NCBI GenBank assembly: GCA_025094145.1
Contig: JALLLS010000061.1
Coordinates: forward strand, 158,971 to 222,970
Length of the DNA stretch: 64,000 nt
Direction of reading: 5' to 3'
From: Spinellus fusiger
Lineage: Eukaryota; Mucoromycota; Mucoromycetes; Mucorales; Phycomycetaceae
Part shown: in pieces, positions 1-10,045 of the stretch
Layout of the letters: each line of letters starts with the position of its first letter
Numbering within the stretch: the first letter of the stretch is position 1
Translations under genes and position numbers: made by a program
Notes under the pieces: model-generated
Database searches by the model: none
Told to the model about the DNA's origin: nothing
What the model saw: only the letters and a program-made list of their open reading frames with translations

Positions 1-819
1 AGAGTAAGCTTAAAATAGAAAAGATATTGGAAAGTAAGACATTAGACATGAGGGTCACTGAAGCATGTATCAATGTTCTCATCAGTGATCTCAAGGGATT
101 TTATTACTACTCTTTGAAATATAAAACATGTTTAAGTAAAAATACCCTTTAATAAATTTCGCACACTTTGTGCAAAAAAATATTTATGAAATTGTGCAAA
201 AAGTAAAATATAAACTGTGTAAAAAGTGAAAGAAAAAAAAAGTGTGCAATTTTCTTCTGAGGTTGTGCGAATACTTTCCGAAAATAGTGTATTTATTTTG
301 TAGGAAGGCGAGATAGGCCTTGAAGGTTAATTTATTCAGGAGAAAATATGTAAAAATAAAAATAAATTCAAGCAGGGAAAATCACCCACTATCAAGATGA
401 ATGGATGACCCCAGGCAACTAATACAAAAAAGATCGAAAATAGGGAAAATTAAAAGTAAAACCTTAGGTAAGATCAGCTTCGTCAATAAATATAGAAACA
501 AGAGAGTGAACAGTACAGTCGACAGAAGCAGAAGCAAGTAGTACCTCATCAAATACACACCTCCAATGGGCTCTCCAACACGCCAACAAACAATATTTGA
601 CCCCCTGGTAGGATTCAACGGATGTTCCGCTAGATGCAGCAGAAAACTTGAACTCATAAATAGCAGCCATTCTATCTGACAATTGAGGCTTACACCCAAA
701 ACTCCAAAATCTTTAGGTGTGTAAAGTGTTACATCACGAAAGTCATAGTATAAACTAACAGTTCAAACATTTATTGGTATATTCTTCAAACAAATATAGT
801 TATGAATATACAAAAGGAT
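1..819. other. AT-rich intergenic stretch, no convincing gene
   Basis: Sequence downstream of the ZNRD2-like gene. Two overlapping minus-strand open frames lie at 464-682 and 382-699, but they match no family I know and no splice pattern or start context supports them. Several short tracts at 160-290 repeat variants of a 'gtgcaaaaag' word, which looks like a local degenerate repeat. I see nothing else. Confidence 0.4.
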
Positions 820-2081
820 TTAAAATTTCGATTTCTGTGAGGCCTTGGTACATACTTCACTTGCACCAACACAAGCACTAATAGCGTCTGCACATGCACG
901 AATGGCCTCAAATATTTTTTTTGCTTCTACAGGATCTTCGCATTCTTGGACCTGATTTGTCATCTTGCTTAACTTTGAAGAAAGTGTGTTGATGATACTG
1001 TTACTATTAAAGAAAACTGTATCCAGCTTTGTAGATGCTGTTTCAACTGATGTAGGCGAATTTACTGCCACCGTCTTTGTTTGTTCAGTAGCTGCTACTC
1101 TAGTAGGTATCTTTTCTTCAGCATCGTCAAAGCAGGATTCATATGATTTGTTGGCCTAAGGAATAAATAACAGAGTTTATAAGATTTAAATAGAGCTAGC
1201 TAGATAGATATGAATAATCACAGGATGTTTATCAAAAGATAAAAGTATCAACCTTTTGCTTTTTATGTGGATTCTTTTTTTTTATAATAATATTGAGAAA
1301 GTGAATATTGAAATGAAATATCTTCTACCAATTTTCTTACCTCGGGTGTAATATGTTCTCTCTTGTGGTTCACTTGGGTTGCTTTCATAGTATCTGACTT
1401 TTCAGCCACTGAAGAGTTTACGGTAGAAAGACTGTCCTCTGTGATGTATGTCTGCTCACAGATAACACACAACATATGCTTGTTTGCTGGATTTCTCATC
1501 AATGGAACCTATTGAATTTTTACTGGTTTAGTAATATTTAAATAAATAAGAAACACTATTCCACTCACAGCATAGCACTGCTCATTTGGGCATATGTCAT
1601 TTAACAGAGTCCAACGCTGTAAAAGCTTTTGGCCAATCAACTGAGAGGCCTTGGAGGATTGTTCTCTTCGGTGTGTCTGAAGTGCACTGTTGCTAGATTT
1701 CATTCCAACCCATTCATCATCAAGTTCAAGTTCACTATCAGTATCAGCCTCCTTATTCTTGGATGTATTGGTGTCATGAAGAGATTTTGAATTAGAGTGA
1801 ACTTCTGCAATGGTAGCAGAGGTATTGATAGGCTTCTTCTGTCCAGCTGAACCAGTTGGTAAAGGATCATGTATAACACAGAATTTTACAGATCTATCTT
1901 TTGAACACATGATTGGAACAACACATTCAGGTGTCTGACATTGCTCATCTGTCATGATCTACATATATTTTATTTATCAATAGTGAGCAGTGGTAAATTA
2001 AATTATTATTACCCATCCTTGCAGGAGGTACGTGCCTAATAAAGACGTAGCAGTAGCAGTGGCAGATGAGGGGCTTGACAT
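820..2081 (-). CDS. ZNRD2 / Sjogren syndrome-scleroderma autoantigen p27-like zinc protein, two p27 domains
   Basis: Four exons (2081-2013, 1958-1569, 1508-1341, 1155-820) joined by GT..AG introns of 54, 60 and 185 nt keep one frame and give about 320 residues. The first ATG follows the family pattern: exon 1 ends with LLGTYLLQGW, and exon 2 continues IMTDEQCQTPEC then a FCVIHD segment, a complete p27 zinc-ribbon unit with paired cysteines. A second unit (about residues 115-172) reads SQLIGQKLLQRWTLLNDICP, then an NEQC/VPLMRNP block and LCVICEQ. Human ZNRD2 has one such unit, so the tandem arrangement is notable. The C-terminal third looks helical and is not recognised. The family is poorly characterised (autoantigen, linked to mitotic and tankyrase functions in animals); a role here is not implied by context. 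An ATG at 1955 inside exon 2 would yield a truncated first domain and is less likely. Confidence 0.8.
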
Positions 2082-2559
2082 TACGAAGCCAATGAGTATT
2101 TGTAACGTAACGAGTTATAAACAAAATTCGGTTTTGATAGAAAATCAAACCCCGAAATGATACACAGTTCCATGAAACAGGATTCTAACCTTAAATTAGG
2201 CGATTGGAAACTGGGAACTGAACTATTTATTTATTTATTTTATTACTGGATGTATGCACACATTCAAGTTAGACACATGGTTTTACTGGTTGTAATGTTT
2301 TGTGTGGAGGCTATAAAGAAAATCAGTCTGTATCTCTCTTCTTTGGGTGATAAGATTCAATGATATTACAATGGACTACATCGATGATAAACCTACATTT
2401 GAAGATTATCCTGAAGATTATAAAGTAACCAACAGAATATAATCGATGGTTTCAATTCCCAACCTTTTTTTCTTTTAACAAAAATAACATACACTATTCT
2501 TTTCTCTGTTCATAAAACTACTATTTTTTAAATAGTAATAATAATAATAACAATAATAT
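2082..2559. other. intergenic, AT-rich
   Basis: Upstream of the ZNRD2-like gene. It contains a (TATT)n tract near 2226-2246 and no coding signal I can support. Confidence 0.4.
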
Positions 2560-3625
2560 CTCACTCATCCGACACTGAAAACATCTTCACCAGAAACCCC
2601 CGAGATATATGGGAAATATACCAGCCTTGAGACTCGTTCAGCCATTTTGCATGAGGTACTGAACCTAAGATCTACTCAGGTCGAGGCATCTCGTATGTTC
2701 AACCTGTCTACTTCTGTTGTAGGATACATCGTGAAGCATCTCAAGGAAACTGGACTCTCCGATGGTTGAGAAGAATAGTAATGAGCAACTCCCACTAGAC
2801 CAAAGTAGCCATCATGGCAGACATGGCCATCAAAGTCACAGACAGGACTTTGAAGAAACACCTTGATGAGATGGAGTTCAGTTCATTTAATCTGGTAGTC
2901 AAGCCTGTTCTTACCAAGAAGAGCATGGAGCAAGACTTCAGTAGACCCATGGGCACGTTGATTGTATCCATGAGTAGTGGCAGGAGGTCGTCTTGTCTGA
3001 TGAGTCCAGAGTGGAGCTCATGAGCCTTAACATTGTCGTCGATTTTATTAGACAATATGGTACGACCATTGATCTTAGGAATGTCCTTGATAATAAGAAG
3101 TTTGGAGGTGGTGAAATGATAGTTGGGTTAATTTAACAATGAGGGTGTTGGGAGCTAGATCATAGTGAAGGGTAAGATAAACTTCAACAAGTACATCAAT
3201 GTCTTGGGAGATGTCTAATGCCCTGAACTCAAGTAATTCTCTCTCATATAAACCCTGAAGTCAGTTACCGCCTACAAGAAAACAATGCTAGACCTTATAC
3301 AAGCAAGGCAACTCAATTAGAGAGTAGTTAACAGTATAGTAATGACTCTTTAATGGTCCTTACAATATCAATATCAATTCAATGGAGCATCTATGGGCCC
3401 ACCTCAAGAAAATCATTAGAAAGGGCATAAAATTATATTCTACCAAATAATAGTTAGGTACTGCCCTGATGCTGAGATGGGGTAAAATATTAAAGGCAAT
3501 AGACACCCTTATTGCCAGCATAAGGCGGAGATGCCAGGCCGTGATAAATGTCATTAACTGATAGTGGCTACTAAGCAACCTAACAATAAAACCACTGTTA
3601 TTTCTCATCAACACTACCATTTTTA
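2560..3625 (+). mobile_element. Tc1/mariner-like transposon relic, family A copy 1
   Basis: Broken reading frames on the plus strand keep the order of a Tc1-type transposase. A helix-turn-helix-like piece lies near 2630-2770 (VEASRMFNLSTSVVGYIVKH), followed by SDESRVELMS-type DNA at about 2996-3020, a degraded KKFGGG..V.G segment near 3100-3130, and an MEHLWAHLKKIIRK motif near 3380-3420, equivalent to the family's PDLNPIEHLW. Frames are interrupted by many stops and shifts, so it cannot encode an active enzyme. Related copies lie at about 54790-55450 (plus) and 60560-61330 (minus). Ends are approximate because I could not define terminal repeats for this family. Confidence 0.75.
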
Positions 3626-4771
3626 TGTATTGAAAGTTTTTTGTTTCTATCTTATAGATTCATAAAGTCATTACACTATAAGATAAACTACAAAACTAAA
3701 AAAGATGGACTGAATTTGAAATGATCCTATTACTTTTGTCAGGTCAATTTAGAATCATAAGGGAAACCAGTCGAATCACATGATATTGTTTATTACGCGC
3801 TCATTCTTTCTCAGCCACAAAGAATCCCTCCAGTCTAAGCATCCCAAATCACTCTCTTCTGCCTTTATGCTAATGCAGATGCTTAATAGAATTGACCAAG
3901 GACTACACAAGCCATCCTTGTATATTAGCGGCGATCAAGGGTTAAGAGTAGCTACTTTTCTCTCCACAACACTTTAATAAACAGACCCAGGATAAACATC
4001 TTGTATGAAACTCACAAGAGGGCATATTAAGACTGTTGCTTACCCAAAACCTATTTGATATTAATGAATCTTGATAATATTTGATGCTTCCAATTAAGCT
4101 ATCTTCTTTTTATGACTTTTGTACCTATGCTATTGAGCATTTAAATATTAAAAGCAAAGTATTATTATTTTCCCAAGTTCTGAAGTATATTGGACATGGA
4201 TCTATCAAGCTAGAAGTAGCTGGACACGCTGCTTGATGAGAAATCTAATGCAATAATCCATAAAATAGTCAAAGATTCAAGTACACCACTTGCCAGATTG
4301 GAAATAAAGAACAATAGAGTGGCTAAAACTATTGGAAACTCAATGGTAGGGTCAGTAGTGACATTCTTTTCCATCAAATCGATGCTGCTATTTGTTTGAT
4401 TGTATGTTTAGAGTAAATGTTTGACGTGAGAAATAAAATAGTATTTAAGAATAAGGCCAAGCATAGTTGATTCAATACAAACAATCCTTTTATTCACTAG
4501 AGCCACATAAGCTTATAATGCTGTCTTAAATGCCACCTCGAAGCCTTTGATCAGTACTCAGTAAACACCTTTGAGAGATGTTTGATTAATGATCATTGTT
4601 CCTAGTCTTTAATAAAGTAACTAAGAAAATTTAATCGTATCTTCCAAACTCCATGCTATTTCTACACTAAAAATAACATACATGCTGAATTCAAAGAATT
4701 CATCAGACTCAAAAACGAGATGATTTTATTAAAAAAAAACTTGACAAGTCTGTTTATAATAAATAAATATA
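3626..4771. other. repeat-flanked AT-rich DNA without a gene
   Basis: No frame longer than about 65 codons and no splice-consistent gene. A C-rich plus-strand open frame at 3780-3977 has no family resemblance. Probably decayed repeat DNA. Confidence 0.4.
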
Positions 4772-5472
4772 CAATCCCATGCAATAAATGAGTGAAAGAC
4801 GAACCAAGCTTTCATTTTCTTATTCTTCAATAATAAAATAAAGGTCTTTTTCTTTTCTTTTCTTTTCTGTTCTTTTATAGCTTATTCAAAAGATAGTCCT
4901 ATCAAAAGAAGAGAATATGCTATTTTTATTAGAAGTCAAATCACAGGACAACAGAAAATACATGCTACTTATCAAGAGATTGCTGACGATCTTGACATCC
5001 CAAAGAGCACAGGAACATATAGTAGATGGTACAAACAAGAGAGGTGTATGATTCAATGGTTTGATTTTTGGCCTGCACAAAGTCCAGATCTTAACCCAAT
5101 TGAGCATGTCTGGGCTTATCTTGAGAAGAAGATCGAGCCGCGTCGAACAAGCATAACCAATACAAAACAGCTTGAACGATGGTTGCGTAGTGAATGAGAG
5201 AAGATTCCAAACGGATTTCTGGAAAATTTAGTGGATAGCATGTCAAAGAGGTGCTCCGCTGTGATGAAGAATAAAGGCTTTGCTAGAAAATACTGATCAA
5301 TATATTTATAATAAAAATATAGACAATCATCTAAAGAACAACTATTATAAATATTGTGTTATTCCATGACCCTTTTATTATGAACATCTTAGACTGATAG
5401 ATATGCCTTTATTTTTCAAAAAAAAAATCAATTTTTTGATTTTTTTGTTTAGTCACTTATTACTTGGGAGTG
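4772..5472 (+). mobile_element. Tc1/mariner-like element, family B copy 1, internally deleted
   Basis: A 701-bp element flanked by TA on both sides (4770-4771 and 5473-5474). Its ends are imperfect inverted repeats: CAATCCCATGCAATAAATGA on the left, and CACTCCCAAGTAATAAGTGA reading inward from the right. The left part encodes the N-terminal segment with YQEIADDLDIPKST (4960-5010). The sequence then jumps directly to a C-terminal segment with WFDFWPAQSPDLNPIEHVW (5060-5115) and ends ...GFARKY stop (about 5296). The middle, including the first catalytic aspartates, is missing, so the copy is non-autonomous. Copy 2 at 55624-56692 shares both ends and the noncoding 3' tail. Confidence 0.85.
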
Positions 5473-5851
5473 TATACCTTACCATTAAGTATCTTTTTGT
5501 TCTGTAGGTTCCTTTTAATAAGAATAAACACAAAATTCAAAATTATGAAACTTATATTGGAAAGAAATAATAAATAGTTGTTAATTAATAAATTTATCAG
5601 ATACAGACACCTTATCTTTATATAAAAAAACATTTTTTCAGCTTAATAAAACTTAGTAACTTTTTTATTTGTGCTTTACCTCTACTTTTTATGTGTACAT
5701 AGTATTTTTACTTGTAATTCCTTATTATTCTATATTTCATGGTATCATACATTATGTTAACATTTAATTTTGCTTCAGGCTTGTAACTTTCGATTAGTCG
5801 ATAGGACTGTCATCTATAAACATTACTTTTTTCTTGTCGTAAAGTCACTCT
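5473..5851. other. AT-rich spacer
   Basis: Flank of the family B transposon. No coding or RNA signal seen. Confidence 0.4.
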
Positions 5852-6070
5852 TAAAACGGCATTCCAAGTAGCTATTCATACAGGCTCAGGTTTTACCACA
5901 ACAGAATGTAAAACTAGGAGAAGGCTTTATCACCTGGGAGATATTCTATATAGCCTTAACATATACAATAACAGAGCACAGAAAACGATAGAAGATCATA
6001 TAATGGTTCTAACACATTTTAATAAAATAATTCATAAACTACCTGTGATCTGGACGAATTTATTTATACT
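5852..6070 (+). pseudogene. open-frame fragment of unknown origin
   Basis: About 70 codons stay open on the plus strand (reading TAFQVAIHTGSGFTTTECKT, then a basic and hydrophilic stretch to a stop at about 6076) with no ATG at the front. The composition looks more protein-like than the surrounding DNA. It could be a stranded exon or the end of a decayed transposon gene. I do not recognise the family. Confidence 0.2.
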
Positions 6071-6270
6071 AAAATAACAATGGATGACAGCTATAATATA
6101 ACATAGCATGTTTTAGGAGTTCTTTTAGCAAACCATCGTCTTTATCAGCTTTGCAGCTAAACATCATCCAAATTAAGAACCGGACTTTTATATTGTTTGA
6201 TTTTACACACCGGTAGTCTTCAATATGGTGATAGTCATAGAAAAAGCTTGTAACCCTATATCTTAACACT

Positions 6271-6294
6271 TTATATATATATATATATATATAT
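6271..6294. repeat. (TA)n microsatellite
   Basis: Uninterrupted TA repeats in an AT-rich spacer, followed by an (AAC)n tract. Confidence 0.9.
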
Positions 6295-6833
6295 AAAACA
6301 ACAACAACAAATTTTTTATTCATTTATTATTCATTTATTTATCCTTTTAAAAATTCATATCATTTTACTCTTTACAAAGGATATCTATCTATCAAACAAT
6401 GAGATACCAACATTTAAGGGTTTTTCTTTGTCAGCGATCAATTGTCATACAGAGTTATAAGCATGTCGGAGGCGCCTAATCAATTGTCTGCAATATCAAG
6501 TACTGCTTCCACATATCTCACAACATCAAATTACCTCAATATGTCCTTGATTATAAAGATCAATATGTATAATGACTTTAAACTATTATTAATAATAAAG
6601 GATCTATAGAAATTTTATACTTGTTTTAATATATATCATTATTCATAGTTTAATGTATAGCTTAAATATAAAACTTTCAAGACGATGGTTATAGAGCAGC
6701 TCTATCAAATATTTTTAGATGTAGTGTGCAGTCTGTATTATAAATGAATAAAATTAAGAATGGATTATGGATCTCAAGTGTTATTTAGCGTCATTTTCTT
6801 TCATCGATGCTTCTCATTAGAATATGCTACCCA

Positions 6834-6870
<37 letters not shown>
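6834..6870. repeat. (AAT)n microsatellite
   Basis: About 12 perfect trinucleotide repeats in noncoding DNA between transposon relics. Confidence 0.9.
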
Positions 6871-6871
<1 letters not shown>

Positions 6872-7122
6872 AAATAATAGAGAGAAGTTAGGTTAATACT
6901 CATACAACGTCTGATTGTTATTATTTTTGTTGGAGGTATTTGACATGGCGGCAGCTTGTCCTGCAGCTGATTGACTGTCAGATTAACTGAAATGTAAAAC
7001 TATTAACTTTTTATTTTTTGAAAGTTATTTGAATCGATCAAATGATTTTCTGTTTTGATGGTTGTAAAAGTGCAGACAGTAATAATCATTATGTCAGTTT
7101 AAAGAATAAAGCATAGTTTTAT

Positions 7123-7359
7123 CTAATCAGCTACTAGAGTATCTTTGCTATGGCATGAGCTGTTTTTTAGTTCTACCAAAAATGGATGAATTATCCTATT
7201 ATAAAGTGATTGATTGAAATAATTGTAACATTTAAGATGGCTAATAGCTTTATCTAATTGCCTTCTATGTCTGGATCTTTGTGATTTCTGTAGATAAAGA
7301 CCAAAATCATTCGATCGAAGAAAAGAATATTCTCCAAAAAAAATTAGCTTTATCAACAA
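7123..7359 (-). pseudogene. basic ORF fragment, possibly from a mobile element
   Basis: A 78-codon minus-strand frame without a clear ATG. It is rich in basic and aromatic residues, with the stretch FLRSNDFGLYLQKSQRSRHR, then an RRQLDKAISHL segment, and ends ...SKDTLVAD stop. It sits in a repeat-rich desert. The tone resembles the region before the catalytic core of mucoralean transposon-borne nuclease proteins, but I cannot name the family. Alternative: chance open frame. Confidence 0.25.
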
Positions 7360-8056
7360 ACTAATCAGTACTTTGTATGTCCATTTTTATGCACATTGGA
7401 TCTCAAGCAGCTGAAATTTGAAATATTACAATTGTTCTTGCCAGTCGTTTTGGAAGCCAGTGAAGAATTGTGAAGAATAATAAATTATTTAATGTTGCTA
7501 AGCTTCAGGGGTCAGCGTTAGTAGGAGGATCAAGAAATTGATGCTGGCTAGACAAGGCAAAGGTTGTCTGTGGATTACTATACATAAACTCCTTGTATTG
7601 AATGGATTCTATGAGAACAAAAACAATAGTCATAGTTAAGTATAGATACAATTTCTGACAGCCTTTAAACTATTATTTCCTTGTTGCCTACATATTAGTT
7701 GCAATGACTTTTTTTTCCAAGCATGTCTACTGACTGTCTCCTGTTTCACCATCCATTGTTATCTTGGAGAGAAATGTCAAAATGGGATGATGGAAAAGCA
7801 GAACAGGAAATAAGTAAGTATCTGAGTGTACAGGTATTACTTTGTAATTTTAAAAGTAGACATATTTTTTCATTAGTAATCAAAAGCCATAACATTTCTA
7901 TATGTGAATGTTTAAGGTTTGAAAATAGGCACCTACATACTGTTAAATGATCAGAAAGTGAAGAGCAGACACTTGATATCAAAGAACAGCAAGCAAAACC
8001 AGTTTTACGGGTCGATAACTAGCGGAAAATCCCAAGAATGGAAAGAAGCAGTGTTA

Positions 8057-8534
8057 CACACCAGGAGATCTTTAGGATATAAAAAGAAATGGTCGAAATA
8101 CAATTGTTTAAAAATGACATCGATTTGAAAAGGAGCAAAAAAAGTGAAATGTATTCATGTTAGTTCTTAAATAAAGATTATTATGTAGATTTACCTGTAA
8201 ATATCTAAATCCCGAAGGAAACCACTTTCGATGTGGCGATATATGATATGAATGCATCAAAGAATATCTATACAATTGCAGAAGAGTGTTTAAAGGGTCG
8301 CCGCCAAATAGCTCTATTCTTCTCTACAAAATAGATATTTGTATTCATATTATATATCACCACATCGAAAGTGGTTTCCTATGGGATTCAGATATTTACA
8401 GGTAAATCTACATAATAATCTTTAAAATCTAACATAAATACATAATTTATTTTTGCTCCTTTTCAAATCGATGTCATTTCTAAACAATTGTATTTCGACT
8501 ATTTCCTTTTATATCCTAAAGACCTCCTGGTGTG
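8057..8534. mobile_element. palindromic foldback (MITE-like) element derived from the 3' end of a Fanzor-type transposon
   Basis: A 478-bp near-perfect long inverted repeat flanked by TA (8055-8056 and 8535-8536). The terminal sequence is CACACCAGGAGATCTTTAGG on the left; the right end carries the same inverted sequence with one change (AGGAGG). Arms of roughly 200 bp (about 8057-8265 and 8325-8534) pair almost completely. The plus strand across the loop (8245-8334) reads 29 codons and a stop, beginning DMNASKNIYTIAEECLKG. This is the RuvC-III-type RDxNAAxN tail of TnpB/Fanzor proteins and is homologous to the tail of the relic at 19606-19695. The element therefore holds the gene's 3' end plus an inverted copy of the same flank. 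It has no transposase and is non-autonomous. Confidence 0.85.
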
Positions 8535-8984
8535 TATATGATACATGTTATAAACACACTAGTACAAACATTTCAGGTGGCTTTAATTTCAAGTGGCTTT
8601 ATAGTTATTAATGTGTATTTGTAGGATGTTTATTTTGTGTATTCAAATTTCTCTAACTATAGAATGGTGTATCGTAGCATTTAGAGAAGTGTATGGCAAA
8701 TAAATGCCAAGAGAAAATGGAAATATAGACAGACAAAGCTTAATCTATTGCTGGTGGTTTTTGTATTGTCTCATCATTAGGTGGTTAGATTTATCCTGTT
8801 GAGAATTTTGAGGAAATCAACCCTCTCATTCCAAGAGATATTGCTATTGCAGAATTAGATTAAATTAACATTGTCTGAAAAGTATATAAGTAGTTGTAAT
8901 TGTTGTAGTATAGAGCTTTGAGAAATACAACTCTTTTATTACCAAACACACCTCTTGTCCCTGGTCGTTTCTGAACAATCCTAA

Positions 8985-9175
8985 TAGTCAGTTTCTACTA
9001 GACATTATAATATCTTTTTGCATGACAAAATCGAATAAGATACACTTCATTATCACTTTTTAGGTAGTTTGCCTGTATCATGGGTTTCCGTCATTAGTCA
9101 ACCGAGGCTCCAGTGATCAATAGGTAAGGAGAAGGATGGAAATGAACCAGAAGGCTTGGATCTTTTATTGGTTAA
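8985..9175 (+). repeat. dispersed repeat end R1, copy 1
   Basis: This stretch matches 62880-63065 over most of its length. Shared landmarks are tttctactagacatta, tagtcaaccgaggctccagtg and ccagaaggcttgga...ttttattggtt (the comparison copy has small substitutions). Similarity stops after 'ttttattggtt', so it is probably one end of the mobile element whose coding part is visible at 63000-63960. Confidence 0.7.
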
Positions 9176-9589
9176 GAGGAAATAGATCGCCTTTAATAGC
9201 ATTGAATAGTATTAGTTACTATTTATCATACGTTAATAAGGTTATGCTGTATGAAATCCAAGTGACCTTGCTTAACGTTAGCCTATACTCTATACTGATA
9301 AAGAGGGCTTTCCGATTAAATACAAGTGAATTACTTTTCTGTACATTAGTCTGAAGCAGTAGTATTTTATTGTGCTTATCATGACATTTTGGTCACTGAC
9401 TGAACGTGTATTAATATTCCAACCTAACTGTCCAGTAGGAAGAAAGAAGTACATAGCTCATGGAATCATACAACTATTTCATTTCACTCACTCTTTACAG
9501 TAAGCTTCCATCTCTTGGTCATATTACAATGTCTCTACTTTCTGTCTGGTATCTATTATTATTTGGACAATTGTAATGACTTTTGCGCA

Positions 9590-9665
9590 AATAGCTATAC
9601 TTAGAACAGCTTATATCTATTTTGAAGATGGTTCACTCAAAGAATGCTATTGGGTATATAATAAG
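9590..9665 (+). repeat. dispersed repeat segment R2, copy 1
   Basis: Matches 63935-64000: tatctattttgaagayggtt, then cac, and later attgggtatataat. With R1 at 8985 in the same order and orientation, the 9 kb locus looks like a deleted copy of the element at 62.9-64 kb, with unrelated DNA between the matching ends. Confidence 0.6.
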
Positions 9666-9859
9666 GATAAACATACTTGTTCAAGAAAGTGTGAATATAA
9701 CCACACTCAACTGAATTGAATACCTTTGAAAATAAATATCAGGACGAGATAGATAGAACATGTTCAATATTAAATAAAACACTTTACATTTGATCTATAA
9801 GCTCTAAAATTAAGCATATCAAGTCTCAATATCTTTAATTATAGAAAATAGAATAATAA

Positions 9860-10045
9860 TACAGCTAATACTTTGTATGGCCTTCTTTGGCATCAATGAC
9901 AGCCTGGCATTTGTCTATCATACTCTGAACTCATCATTGTGTAAGTTCAATACCAACTTTCTACATTGATAATAGATACCCTTCTTTCTTCAATTCATGT
10001 TTCCAAGGCGTATCAGACATGTTCAATTGGGTTCAAGTCAGTTTC
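9860..10045 (-). mobile_element. Tc1-like transposase C-terminal fragment
   Basis: On the minus strand the frames read a TDLNPIEHV segment (about 10040-10010), then a broken stretch, then a piece ending PGCH*CQRRPYK in one frame, equivalent to the CQAVIDAKEGHTKY tail typical of Tc1-like transposases (about 9925-9875). Frameshifts and stops are present. It differs in detail from families A and B, so it is a third lineage. Confidence 0.6.

Noticed and set aside
6271..6310. (TA)n tract as a possible replication origin or terminator
   Set aside because: It is an ordinary microsatellite; such tracts recur across the window without context.
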